Shown here piece by piece: positions 18,281 to 25,905 of a stretch of DNA of 54,901 bases. Position 1 is the first letter of the stretch, and the number at the start of each line of letters is the position of its first letter. Below the pieces are notes generated by a model. The model was given only the letters and a program-made list of their open reading frames with translations, ran no database searches and was not told the origin of the DNA. A program made the position numbers and the translations under genes. The DNA is from Eshraghiella sp045124255 (GTDB lineage: Bacteria > Bacillota > Clostridia > Lachnospirales > Lachnospiraceae), in the NCBI GenBank assembly GCA_045124255.1, contig JBGVLM010000078.1, forward strand, positions 1 through 54,901, given 5' to 3'.

Positions 18281-19540
18281 TTAAAACTTTAAATAAGGCT
18301 CACTACATACATGGTATACCGGACGACTTCTGAACTCGTCCTTTAAGGTTGTTCTGAATTTTGTTTTAACAATGTTTCTGTATATATTTGCTGCGTAGAT
18401 ATCCTTATCCAGCAGATATTTCTGTAATTCATTAAGTTCGACGTTTTTATCAGACAAATTTGTAATTAGTGGAAGTGATGTTTTCTTTCTTATGCTGTTA
18501 AGAAAGCTCCGCCCTGTTTCGTTGAAACCGAGAATTCTTGCATAGGAAGGGTAAGCTGCGGCTTTGAGTGCTTCAAAATCAGCAGTTTTGATTCCAAGCA
18601 GAACGTGAAGAAGCGCACGGCTTATCCTTGTGTAGGTAAGCTCCTTGGATTTAAGCGACAGAACAAGCTCATTAAAGCTTGGAATGCTGCCTGTTTTAAG
18701 AACGCTAATTATTTTGTTGGAAAGATTTTGGTTAATATCCATATATTCCTCAAGTCTGTTCTGTTCCGATAGAAGAGTGTGATACAGAAGCATATCGATA
18801 TCCTCCGGGAAAACGGGCATGGAGGAGCAGTGAACTGCCCTGTAAAGCTCATAAACCTTATCAGGCATAAATTTACTTATGTTTGAGAAATCCTCAACGC
18901 TGAAGCATTCTCTTAATGCTGTGGCACTTGCAAATTCATCGGTTAATTCAGGGCTGTGAAAGCCGCTTCCCATTCTTTTGACGATGACGGGACTGATGCT
19001 GCTGTTAAAAAGTTTTAATGCCTTAAGATATTCGACTGCGAGAATATTGTTGGGTGTATTGATAATTTGTTCTGTTTCAGGCTCGGAAAATACCGCAAGA
19101 AGTGCTTCCTTGCGGGCAAGCGGCATGCTTAATCCGTTTCGAAGTCCCTTTTGAAGCAGCTTGCTGTATTCATCCGGTTCATCTGACAGAACCACTGCAA
19201 TTGCATTCAGAAGAGCTATATTATCTGACTCCCCGCCAAATGAGATATAATCAATTCCTCCGAGAGAGTTAAGAATTGATACTGCGCCGGCAGCAAAAAT
19301 CTCGGCACTTGCTGAAGCGTAAATAACAGGCAGTTCAATAACAAGGTCGGCACCTCCGATAAGTGCGGATTCTGCTCTGGTAAATTTGCCGGCAATGGCA
19401 GGAGTGCCTCTTTGTACAAAATTACCGCTCATAATTACGACAACGCAGTCAGCATTCGTAAGCTGTCTTGCTTTTTCTATATGGTATTGATGTCCTGTAT
19501 GAAAGGGATTGTATTCTGCAATAATTCCAACTGTTTTCAT
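18281..19540 (-). CDS. tmcAL: tRNA(Met) cytidine acetate ligase (YlbM family)
   Basis: This 419-residue nucleotidyltransferase-fold enzyme acetylates cytidine at the wobble position of elongator tRNA(Met) using acetate and ATP. The N-terminus GIIAEYNPFHTGHQYH contains the HxGH nucleotidyltransferase motif, followed by VVIMSGNFVQRGTPA and GADLVIELPV, all highly conserved in the family. It is the only substantial minus-strand gene of the window. Its use of acetate is noteworthy beside the pta-ackA genes. In Bacillus ylbM lies beside yceD-rpmF; here the GntR/ABC cassette and pta-ackA lie between. Confidence 0.94.
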   Translation of the reverse strand: MKTVGIIAEYNPFHTGHQYHIEKARQLTNADCVVVIMSGNFVQRGTPAIAGKFTRAESALIGGADLVIELPVIYASASAEIFAAGAVSILNSLGGIDYISFGGESDNIALLNAIAVVLSDEPDEYSKLLQKGLRNGLSMPLARKEALLAVFSEPETEQIINTPNNILAVEYLKALKLFNSSISPVIVKRMGSGFHSPELTDEFASATALRECFSVEDFSNISKFMPDKVYELYRAVHCSSMPVFPEDIDMLLYHTLLSEQNRLEEYMDINQNLSNKIISVLKTGSIPSFNELVLSLKSKELTYTRISRALLHVLLGIKTADFEALKAAAYPSYARILGFNETGRSFLNSIRKKTSLPLITNLSDKNVELNELQKYLLDKDIYAANIYRNIVKTKFRTTLKDEFRSRPVYHVCSEPYLKF

Positions 19541-19566
19541 AATATTTCGTCCTGATTTTTTTGTTT

Positions 19567-19596
19567 ATTATAAAATTCAAAAGCTAAATTAGTCAA
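19567..19596 (-). promoter_or_regulatory. Promoter of tmcAL
   Basis: On the minus strand TTGACT (19591-19596) and TATAAT (19567-19572) are separated by 18 bases. Transcription would start near 19560, about 20 bases before the ATG. Confidence 0.65.
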
Positions 19597-19621
19597 GCTG
19601 TATATAATTCCATTTTATGTA

Positions 19622-19662
19622 TTGACAATGTATATATGATTGTATATATTATATATATACAA
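19622..19662 (+). promoter_or_regulatory. Promoter and palindromic operator of the GntR/ABC cassette
   Basis: TTGACA (19622-19627) and TATATT (19645-19650) are 17 bases apart. A TGTATATA motif occurs at about 19600, 19629 and 19641. The last begins a near-perfect palindrome, TGTATATAT at 19641 facing TATATACA at 19655-19662, that covers the -10 box. This is the arrangement expected for autorepression by the YtrA-type GntR regulator encoded 19 bases downstream. Confidence 0.7.
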
Positions 19663-19680
19663 TATTAAAAGGGTGAGGAA

Positions 19681-20073
19681 ATGAACATTATAATTTCAAA
19701 TAACTCGGAGAGCCCGATTTATGAACAGATTAAAGAGCAGATTAAGAGCATGATTATTTCAGGGGAATTGAAGGAGGGAGACATGCTTCCTTCAATGAGA
19801 CTTCTTGCGAAGGAACTTCGTATAAGCATAATAACTACGAAGCGTTCTTATGAGGACCTTGAAAGGGAAGGGTATATTGAATCCTTTACCGGAAGGGGCA
19901 GCTTTGTTAAAAGCGTCAATAAGGAAAGAGTCAGGGAGACGCTGCTGTATGAGATTGAGGAACTGCTGGAAGGGGCAGCCACCAAGGCAAAAACGGCAGG
20001 CGTAACATATGAAGAACTGAATGAAATGCTGAAACTGCTTTATGAAGAAGGAGAGGTACAGAATAATGAGTAA
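19681..20073 (+). CDS. GntR-family regulator, YtrA subfamily
   Basis: This 130-residue regulator has the GntR winged helix (SPIYEQIKEQIKSMIISGEL, then LRISIITTKRSYEDLEREG) and a short C-terminal helical dimerisation tail without an effector domain, which defines the YtrA subgroup. Such regulators repress adjacent ABC transporter genes and often respond to cell-wall antibiotics. The downstream ATPase gene overlaps its end, and a palindrome covers the promoter, so autoregulation of a four-gene operon is likely. The inducer is unknown. Confidence 0.9.
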   Translation: MNIIISNNSESPIYEQIKEQIKSMIISGELKEGDMLPSMRLLAKELRISIITTKRSYEDLEREGYIESFTGRGSFVKSVNKERVRETLLYEIEELLEGAATKAKTAGVTYEELNEMLKLLYEEGEVQNNE

Positions 20074-20935
20074 TGTTTTGGAACTTAGCAATGTGACTAA
20101 GGATTATGGGGATTTTAAGCTTGATAATGTAAGCTTATCAATTCCAAAGGGCGGAATCTGCGGATTTATCGGTCAGAATGGTGCAGGAAAGACTACAACA
20201 ATTAAATTAATTCTTGACATAATTAAGAGAGATTCCGGAGATATTAAGGCCTTTGGCATGGATGTGCTGACAGATGGCAAAGCAGTCAAAGAGAAAATCG
20301 GAGTTGTCTATGATGAAATGGGCTTCCATGAATTCCTTACTCCAAAGCAGTTAAATAAGGTTTTCAAGAATATTTATAAAAACTGGGATGAAGAGGAGTA
20401 TCTGGAATATCTTAAGAAATTTTCGCTGCCGCTTAATAAGAAATGCGGCAAATTCTCAAGAGGAATGAGAATGAAATTACAGATTGCAGTTGCAATGTCA
20501 CATAAAGCGGAACTGTTAATAATGGATGAACCGACAGCAGGGCTTGACCCGATTGTGAGAAATGAAATTCTGCAGATTTTTCAGGAATATGTAATGGATG
20601 AGAACCGCACAATTCTTCTATCCTCACATATAACAGGAGATTTGGAGAGAATTGCCGATGAGGTTATTTTTATAAATAAGGGCAGAATCATTCTTGCCGG
20701 CAACAAGGATGAAATCCTTGAAAAACACGGCATAATTAAATGCTCCAGGGAAGATTTGGAGAAAATTGATACAAAGTACATTATATCGGTAAGGTCCTCA
20801 AGCTTCTGTGAAGAGGTTCTTGTTGACAACAGAACGGAATGTATACATAAATATCCTGATTTTGTGATTGATATGGCGACATTGGAGGATATTCTGATAT
20901 TTTATGTTAATCATAAGCAAAAAGGGGTGGAATAA
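20066..20935 (+). CDS. ABC transporter ATP-binding protein
   Basis: This 289-residue ABC ATPase shows Walker A GQNGAGKTT, the signature as FSRGMRMKL (a variant of LSGGQ), Walker B LLIMDEPTAGLDP and a switch-region LSSHI. It energises the two permeases that follow. ATG 20066 is preceded by AAGGAGAGG and overlaps the GntR stop codon; a longer in-frame start at 20042 lies ahead of that ribosome binding site. Members associated with YtrA regulators are usually exporters or sensors for antimicrobial peptides or other envelope-active compounds, which is inference here. Confidence 0.92.
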   Translation: MSNVLELSNVTKDYGDFKLDNVSLSIPKGGICGFIGQNGAGKTTTIKLILDIIKRDSGDIKAFGMDVLTDGKAVKEKIGVVYDEMGFHEFLTPKQLNKVFKNIYKNWDEEEYLEYLKKFSLPLNKKCGKFSRGMRMKLQIAVAMSHKAELLIMDEPTAGLDPIVRNEILQIFQEYVMDENRTILLSSHITGDLERIADEVIFINKGRIILAGNKDEILEKHGIIKCSREDLEKIDTKYIISVRSSSFCEEVLVDNRTECIHKYPDFVIDMATLEDILIFYVNHKQKGVE

Positions 20936-21705
20936 TGAAGGGTTTAATTATTAAAGATGCTATCTGCCTTAAAAAGAATCTTAAAATGTTTGCATTTGTA
21001 ACATTTGGAGTCATCGCACTGGCGGTTATGTATGTAATAAGCCTTAAATGCGGAAATATGGCGGATATCGTTAAAAAATGGAATGGCCAGGATACAATGA
21101 GTAAAGAAGTGTTCCTGCAGTTCAGCAAAACAGCAATTGAACTTGTTCTGATTATTCCGATGGCTTTCGCAGCAAATGTAATTGACTGCTTTAAAGAGGA
21201 CAGGAAGGCGAATTTTAATAATACACTTCTAAGTATGCCTGTTAATACCATGGAAATAGTAGGGGCAAGATATATGTCATTGTTCATGTATGTTATGCTT
21301 GGTTTTATCTGCTCGGCGGTTTCCGGAATATGTATTTCTACTGCTTCGGAGGATTTTAAATTCTATGAGTTGTTTTCCGTTGTACTGATGTTTGCAGGAA
21401 TAATGATTATCTATATGAGTATTGTAATGCCGTGTCTGTATTATTTCGGTACCAAGAGAGCGGATATTATATGCTTTGCTCCGTTTGTTGCAGCAGTAAT
21501 AGGATTTGTTGCTGTTTTTGGACAGAAGATTACGGATATACCTGAAGAGAGTTTTGATACTGAAGCAATTAAAATGATGAAATCATTTACCGGTTTTATT
21601 ACGACGAAGGGACTTATATTCATGGGTGTCGGACTTGTGTGTATTGTCTGTGCATATTTTATTTCGGTTAAAATTACAAAATCCAACAGGGGGATTAATT
21701 TATGA
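20935..21705 (+). CDS. ABC-2 type transporter permease (first subunit)
   Basis: This 256-residue polytopic membrane protein has about six hydrophobic helices, starting with a long amphipathic N-terminus KGLIIKDAICLKKNLKMF typical of ABC-2 permeases and an ALMYVISLKCG-like first helix. The start codon shares bases with the ATPase stop codon (TAATG), so translation is coupled. The second permease overlaps its end. Together with the ATPase they probably form a heterodimeric-permease exporter. Confidence 0.82.
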   Translation: MKGLIIKDAICLKKNLKMFAFVTFGVIALAVMYVISLKCGNMADIVKKWNGQDTMSKEVFLQFSKTAIELVLIIPMAFAANVIDCFKEDRKANFNNTLLSMPVNTMEIVGARYMSLFMYVMLGFICSAVSGICISTASEDFKFYELFSVVLMFAGIMIIYMSIVMPCLYYFGTKRADIICFAPFVAAVIGFVAVFGQKITDIPEESFDTEAIKMMKSFTGFITTKGLIFMGVGLVCIVCAYFISVKITKSNRGINL

Positions 21706-22415
21706 TTGGTCTTATATACAAGGATATAATTGCAACAAAAAGCAAAATATTTATTATGGCAGCAATATTGCAGATGGCTCTTGTGGTTCTTTTGCATTTT
21801 ACCTGCAAAGGAGATACGGAGACGGAGGTAATGCTTTCATACTTTGCCTCTGCAGCCATGGTGGTTATGCTTATGTTAATAGTTTTCGGACTGGAAACCT
21901 CTGTTTTAAAAACAGATGACAACAGGCAGACGGATTACTATCTGAGCACACCGGTTTCAAAATATAAATATGTTGCATCCAAATATGCATATCTTATCGG
22001 AGCGTTCCTTTTAACTACAGTGATTTCGATTGCTGAAATTGCCATTTGTAAGAACAGCGAGTACGGAAGGGATACTGCAAGACAGGTATGGAAGCTTATG
22101 CCTGTAATTATAGGAGCATGCGTTGCAGTGTGCGCACTGGAGCTGCCGTTTTATTTTGCATTTGGAACGGGAAGCGGTTCGGCGGTTAAAACAGGTCTGA
22201 TATTTATACTGATGTTCGTATTAATAGCATATTCTCTGTTTGGCGATTTAACCATTATGGATAATTTTGATTTCAGTAAGATTGTTAAATTCCTGACACA
22301 GAAAGGGTTGATGAAAAAGATACAAATTCTGACTCCGGTTATAGGGAGCGGATTGTTTTTTCTCTCGTACACTATTTCGTCACTTTTGTTTGTGCGAAGG
22401 GAAAAATATAACTGA
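21702..22415 (+). CDS. ABC-2 type transporter permease (second subunit)
   Basis: This 237-residue membrane protein is similar in layout to the preceding permease: IGLIYKDIIATKSKIF at the N-terminus, then about six helices, with a TDDNRQTDYYLSTPVSKYKYVASKY loop typical of the ABC-2 family (the conserved segment preceding helix 3). Its ATG overlaps the previous stop codon by four bases. It closes the GntR operon; a terminator follows directly. Confidence 0.82.
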   Translation: MIGLIYKDIIATKSKIFIMAAILQMALVVLLHFTCKGDTETEVMLSYFASAAMVVMLMLIVFGLETSVLKTDDNRQTDYYLSTPVSKYKYVASKYAYLIGAFLLTTVISIAEIAICKNSEYGRDTARQVWKLMPVIIGACVAVCALELPFYFAFGTGSGSAVKTGLIFILMFVLIAYSLFGDLTIMDNFDFSKIVKFLTQKGLMKKIQILTPVIGSGLFFLSYTISSLLFVRREKYN

Positions 22416-22428
22416 AAAAGCTTATTTT

Positions 22429-22477
22429 TAGGGCAGATTTCCTTTATAAAACAAGGGAGAAATGCCCTTATTTTTTT
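22429..22477 (+). terminator. Rho-independent terminator of the GntR/ABC operon
   Basis: AGGGCA (22430-22435) pairs with TGCCCT (22463-22468), and the stem extends imperfectly through ATTTCC/GGGAGAAA. A run of seven T follows at 22471-22477. Confidence 0.8.
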
Positions 22478-22510
22478 ACAGAAACTTCTATTTAAAATCA
22501 ATAATTTTAC

Positions 22511-22539
22511 TTGTATATATCCGTCTTTCAAGTTATAAT
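22511..22539 (+). promoter_or_regulatory. Probable pta-ackA promoter
   Basis: TTGTAT (22511-22516) and TATAAT (22534-22539) are 17 bases apart. The -10 box is perfect, the -35 box weak. It is the only candidate between the terminator and pta. Confidence 0.55.
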
Positions 22540-22579
22540 ATATTTAATTGTGTGAAAGATGTGAAAGGAGTCGTTTTAT

Positions 22580-23578
22580 ATGGCATTTATTGATGATATT
22601 AAGCAGAAAGCCAGAGCAGACAGGAAGAGAATCGTACTTGCAGAAGGTATGGACAGAAGAATCTGGGAAGCTGCGGTTACAAGCGTGAAGGAAGACCTTG
22701 CAGAGGTTATTGTTATTGCTACTCCTGAGGAGGTTACTAAATACAGTGAGGGACTTGATATTACGGGAATTAACATAATTGACCCGTTCAAATCCGATAA
22801 GCTGGATAAATATGTTGCAGAACTTACAGAGCTCAGAAGAAAGAAGGGCATGACTCCTGAGGAAGCAAGAGAACTGCTTACAACGGATTATATTTATTAT
22901 GCCTGCATGATGCTCAGGGATAATTCTGCTGACGGTGTTGTATCAGGTGCATGTCATTCAACGGCCAACACCTTAAGACCTGCATTACAGCTTGTAAGAC
23001 CGAAGCCGGGAGTTAAGCTTGTATCAGCTTTCTTCGTAATGGTTGTGCCTGACAAGACACTTGGAGCTAACGGAACTCTTATTTTCGGTGACTGCGGACT
23101 TGAGCAGGACCCTGATTCAGAGAATCTTGCGCATATTGCAATTGATTCAGCGCATTCATTTGCAAAATTAATCGGCGAAGAGCCGATTGTTGCTCTTTTG
23201 TCACATTCAACAAAGGGAAGCGCAAGACATCCTAATATTGATAAGGTTGCAAGAGCCGTTACAATTGCCAAGGAGCTGGACCCTGAGGTTAAGCTTGACG
23301 GAGAATTACAGCTTGACGCTGCAATCATTCCTGAGGTAGCAGCATTTAAGGCGCCGGATTCAGAGCTTGCAGGACATGCCAATGTTCTTATTTTCCCGAA
23401 CCTTGATGCAGGAAATATCGGTTATAAGCTTGTACATAGATTTGCCAACGCAGAGGCTTATGGACCTATTACACAGGGTATCAACAAGCCGGTTAATGAC
23501 CTTTCGAGAGGTTGTTCAGCCCATGACGTTGTAGGTGTTGTTGCACTTACTGCGGTTCAGTCACAGTTGGATATCTGA
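22580..23578 (+). CDS. pta: Phosphate acetyltransferase
   Basis: This 332-residue enzyme converts acetyl-CoA and phosphate to acetyl phosphate and CoA, the first step of acetate formation with substrate-level ATP gain. It is the short, single-domain Pta form usual in Clostridia. Diagnostic stretches are IVLAEGMDRR, DGVVSGACHSTANT, FGDCG, SHSTKGSARHP and LIFPNLDAGNIGYKL. AAAGGAG lies before the ATG. ackA follows 22 bases later. Confidence 0.96.
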   Translation: MAFIDDIKQKARADRKRIVLAEGMDRRIWEAAVTSVKEDLAEVIVIATPEEVTKYSEGLDITGINIIDPFKSDKLDKYVAELTELRRKKGMTPEEARELLTTDYIYYACMMLRDNSADGVVSGACHSTANTLRPALQLVRPKPGVKLVSAFFVMVVPDKTLGANGTLIFGDCGLEQDPDSENLAHIAIDSAHSFAKLIGEEPIVALLSHSTKGSARHPNIDKVARAVTIAKELDPEVKLDGELQLDAAIIPEVAAFKAPDSELAGHANVLIFPNLDAGNIGYKLVHRFANAEAYGPITQGINKPVNDLSRGCSAHDVVGVVALTAVQSQLDI

Positions 23579-23600
23579 TTAATACAAGTGGGGTGCTATA

Positions 23601-24794
23601 ATGAATATTTTAGTAATAAATTGCGGAAGTTCATCTTTAAAATTCCAGCTGATTGATTCTGATTCAGAGAAGGTTCTTGCAAAGGGAATCAGTGAGAGAA
23701 TCGGAATAGACGGAAGACTTGTGTATACACCGGCAGGCGGAACAAAGGAAATCAGTGATAAGGCAATGCCGACACATACTGAGGCTATCAGATATGTACT
23801 TGAAGCATTAACCAATGAGAGAACAGGTGTAATTAAGAGCCTTTCGGAAATCGAAGCAGTCGGACACCGTGTTGTACATGGCGGTGAGAATTTTACATCG
23901 TCAGTAGTGGTTGATGATGAGGTTAAGAAGGCTATTGAAGCATGCAGCGATTTGGCTCCGCTTCATAATCCTGCCAACTTAATTGGAATTAATGCATGTC
24001 AGGAATTAATGCCTGATACTCCGATGGTAGTTGTGTTTGATACGGCTTTTCATCAGACAATTCCTAAGAAGGCATATATGTATGGACTTCCGTATGAATA
24101 TTATGATAAATACAAGATTAGAAAATATGGTTTCCACGGAACCAGCCACAGCTATGTTTCCAAACGTGCTGCAGAATTCCTTGGCAGACCTTATGAGTCA
24201 CTTAAGCTTATTGTATGCCATCTCGGCAACGGAGCTTCACTTTCTGCCGTTATGAACGGAGTTTGTGTTGACACCTCTATGGGACTTACACCACTTGAAG
24301 GACTTATGATGGGAACCAGAAGCGGGGATGTTGACCCTTCCGTAGTTGAATTTATCTGTAGAAAAGAGAATAAGGATGTTTCGGAAGTTCTTAACATTCT
24401 TAACAAGAAATCCGGTCTTTTGGGATTGTCAAATGGACTTTCAAGTGATATAAGGGATATTACGGCAGGAGTTGAGGCCGGCGATGAATTTGCCGAACTT
24501 GCTTTGGAAGTATTCTGCTACAGAATTTCGAAATATATCGGTTCATTTGCTGCTGCAATGAACGGAGTTGACGCAATTGTCTTCACGGCAGGTATCGGTG
24601 AGAATGACGGAAGAGTAAGAGCTAAGATATGCGGGAGTCTTACCTATCTCGGAACAGAGCTTGATTGTGAAGCTAATCAGGCAAGGGGTGAGGAAGCAGT
24701 TATTTCAACAGCTGATTCAAAGGTTTTATTACTTGCAATACCTACTAATGAAGAGCTTGCAATCGCAAGGGAGACTGTTGCACTTGTTAAATAG
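23601..24794 (+). CDS. ackA: Acetate kinase
   Basis: This 397-residue ASKHA-fold kinase makes ATP and acetate from acetyl phosphate. The N-terminus ILVINCGSSSLKFQLID, the acetate-kinase signatures VFDTAFHQTIP and HGTSHSYVS, the phosphate-binding CHLGNGASL and the adenosine-binding FTAGIGEND are intact. It forms an operon with pta. The family length is about 400 residues. No convincing terminator follows: a short AT-rich hairpin at 24809-24834 lacks a T tract. Confidence 0.97.
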   Translation: MNILVINCGSSSLKFQLIDSDSEKVLAKGISERIGIDGRLVYTPAGGTKEISDKAMPTHTEAIRYVLEALTNERTGVIKSLSEIEAVGHRVVHGGENFTSSVVVDDEVKKAIEACSDLAPLHNPANLIGINACQELMPDTPMVVVFDTAFHQTIPKKAYMYGLPYEYYDKYKIRKYGFHGTSHSYVSKRAAEFLGRPYESLKLIVCHLGNGASLSAVMNGVCVDTSMGLTPLEGLMMGTRSGDVDPSVVEFICRKENKDVSEVLNILNKKSGLLGLSNGLSSDIRDITAGVEAGDEFAELALEVFCYRISKYIGSFAAAMNGVDAIVFTAGIGENDGRVRAKICGSLTYLGTELDCEANQARGEEAVISTADSKVLLLAIPTNEELAIARETVALVK

Positions 24795-24849
24795 AACTGG
24801 AAACTTACATGAGGAATCATAAAAATTTCTTCATATATTAAAAAAATAT

Positions 24850-24878
24850 TTGACAAAAATTTGTGTCATTAGTATAAT
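24850..24878 (+). promoter_or_regulatory. Consensus promoter of yceD-rpmF
   Basis: TTGACA (24850-24855), a 17-base spacer and TATAAT (24873-24878) form a perfect sigma-A promoter. The expected start is near 24885, only about nine bases before the ATG at 24894. Confidence 0.85.
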
Positions 24879-24893
24879 AAGCAAGGTGTGCGT

Positions 24894-25457
24894 ATGAAAC
24901 TCGATTTATCCAAGTTGATACTTGAGGGCTCCGGCCGCAGAAATAATGCCGGAAATACTCAGGTTGAGAGAGTTACTAAACAGTATACAGTGGAGCCGGA
25001 ATTTACAACATACAGCTGTTCTTACGGTAATTATGAAGTAATCAGTAAGAAACCTATTGAGCTCAGTGTGGTTAATCTCGGCAATAACAAAGTTAATATC
25101 TTCGGTAATGTGGAATTGGTTCTTGGAATTCCATGTGACAGATGTCTTAAGATTGTACCTACGGATATTTGTTTTGAGATGTCACTTGATATAGATTTGA
25201 ATGATGAAGCTGACAGAACTGAAGATGAAGAAGATTATCCTTTTGTGGATGGTCGTATAATTGATGTTGATGGAATGCTTTACCCGGAGATTTTTATGAA
25301 TCTTCCGACCAAGGTTTTGTGCAGGGAGGACTGCAAAGGAATTTGCAGGGAATGCGGTAAGGACCTTAATGAAGGCGAATGTAGCTGCGATACCTTTGTT
25401 GCAGACCCGAGAATGGCAGCCATCAGTGATATTTTTAAGAATTTTAATAATAAGTAA
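24894..25457 (+). CDS. yceD: YceD/DUF177 family protein
   Basis: This 187-residue protein is of the DUF177 family, nearly always encoded just before rpmF and thought to take part in ribosome assembly or 23S rRNA maturation. The N-terminal beta domain is followed by CDRCLK and then a cysteine-rich C-terminus with CREDCKGICRECG and CSC, likely binding metal. AAGG at 24883-24886 suits ATG 24894; a GTG at 24888 would add two residues. rpmF follows. Confidence 0.88.
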   Translation: MKLDLSKLILEGSGRRNNAGNTQVERVTKQYTVEPEFTTYSCSYGNYEVISKKPIELSVVNLGNNKVNIFGNVELVLGIPCDRCLKIVPTDICFEMSLDIDLNDEADRTEDEEDYPFVDGRIIDVDGMLYPEIFMNLPTKVLCREDCKGICRECGKDLNEGECSCDTFVADPRMAAISDIFKNFNNK

Positions 25458-25499
25458 GTCGTATGCATGGCTTTTTATTTATAAAGGAGGTGTAAAACC

Positions 25500-25679
25500 A
25501 TGTCAATTTGTCCAAAGAATAAGTCATCTAAGTCTCATAGAGATATGAGAAGAGCAAACTGGAAGATGAGCGCACCTAATTTAGTTAAGTGCAACAAGTG
25601 TGGAGCTCTTATGATGTCTCACAGAGTATGTAAGGCTTGTGGCTCATACAATAAGAAAGAGATTATTCCACAGGACTAA
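25500..25679 (+). CDS. rpmF: 50S ribosomal protein L32
   Basis: This is a 59-residue gene, short enough to be missed by length-filtered ORF calling. It starts MSICPKNKSSKSHRDMRRAN and continues with CNKCGALMMSHRVCKACG, the four-cysteine zinc-binding L32 form. AAGGAGG precedes the ATG. L32 is a component of the large ribosomal subunit. The start lies 42 bases after yceD and a strong terminator follows eight bases after the stop, so yceD-rpmF is a closed transcript. Confidence 0.96.
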   Translation: MSICPKNKSSKSHRDMRRANWKMSAPNLVKCNKCGALMMSHRVCKACGSYNKKEIIPQD

Positions 25680-25686
25680 TCATTAG

Positions 25687-25714
25687 AAGACTTTCCGCAA
25701 GGGAAGTCTTTTTC
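25687..25714 (+). terminator. Terminator after rpmF
   Basis: AAGACTTTCC (25687-25696) and GGGAAGTCTT (25701-25710) pair over ten positions with one G-T pair around a GCAA tetraloop, followed by T residues. Confidence 0.9.
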
Positions 25715-25715
25715 A

Positions 25716-25772
25716 TTCTACAGGAAAGACCTTGTTATGCTATAGTATTAAATTGTATAGTTTCCTGTAGAA
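25716..25772. repeat. 12-base inverted repeat bounding a 57-base element
   Basis: TTCTACAGGAAA (25716-25727) and TTTCCTGTAGAA (25761-25772) are perfect inverted repeats, with an inner pair CTATA/TATAG. Within it, TTGTTA (25732-25737) and TATAGT (25756-25761), 18 bases apart, could serve as a promoter reading into the structured stretch that follows. Confidence 0.55.
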
Positions 25773-25872
25773 TAAAAAACACTCCGTGGGGATGCGCAGC
25801 TCGCGGAATGGAAGTTAATTGCTTCGCAATACCGCTTGCGCGCGGAGATTGCGTTTTGCGCAATCTTTTTTT
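25773..25872 (+). ncRNA. Candidate small structured RNA or leader ending in a terminator
   Basis: This GC-rich stretch between rpmF and the surface-protein gene has successive hairpins: CACTCCG/CGGAATG (one mismatch), ATTGC-TTC-GCAAT, CCGC/GCGG, and finally AGATTGCG (25846-25853) with CGCAATCT (25859-25866) followed by a T tract, a good intrinsic terminator. If transcribed from the candidate promoter just upstream it would give an RNA of about 100 bases; alternatively it is an attenuator of the next gene or an intergenic repeat. No protein-coding content is seen. Confidence 0.35.
25846..25872 (+). terminator. Intrinsic terminator just before the surface-protein gene
   Basis: The 8-base-pair stem AGATTGCG/CGCAATCT with a five-base loop runs into seven T residues. 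It ends only 33 bases before the start codon of the next gene. Confidence 0.8.
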
Positions 25873-25905
25873 ACATTATAAGGAAATTATGTGAGGAAAC
25901 ATTTG

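Noticed and set aside
24809..24834. Hairpin after ackA as a terminator
   Set aside because: The stem is AT-rich with a wobble pair, and A residues rather than T follow it.
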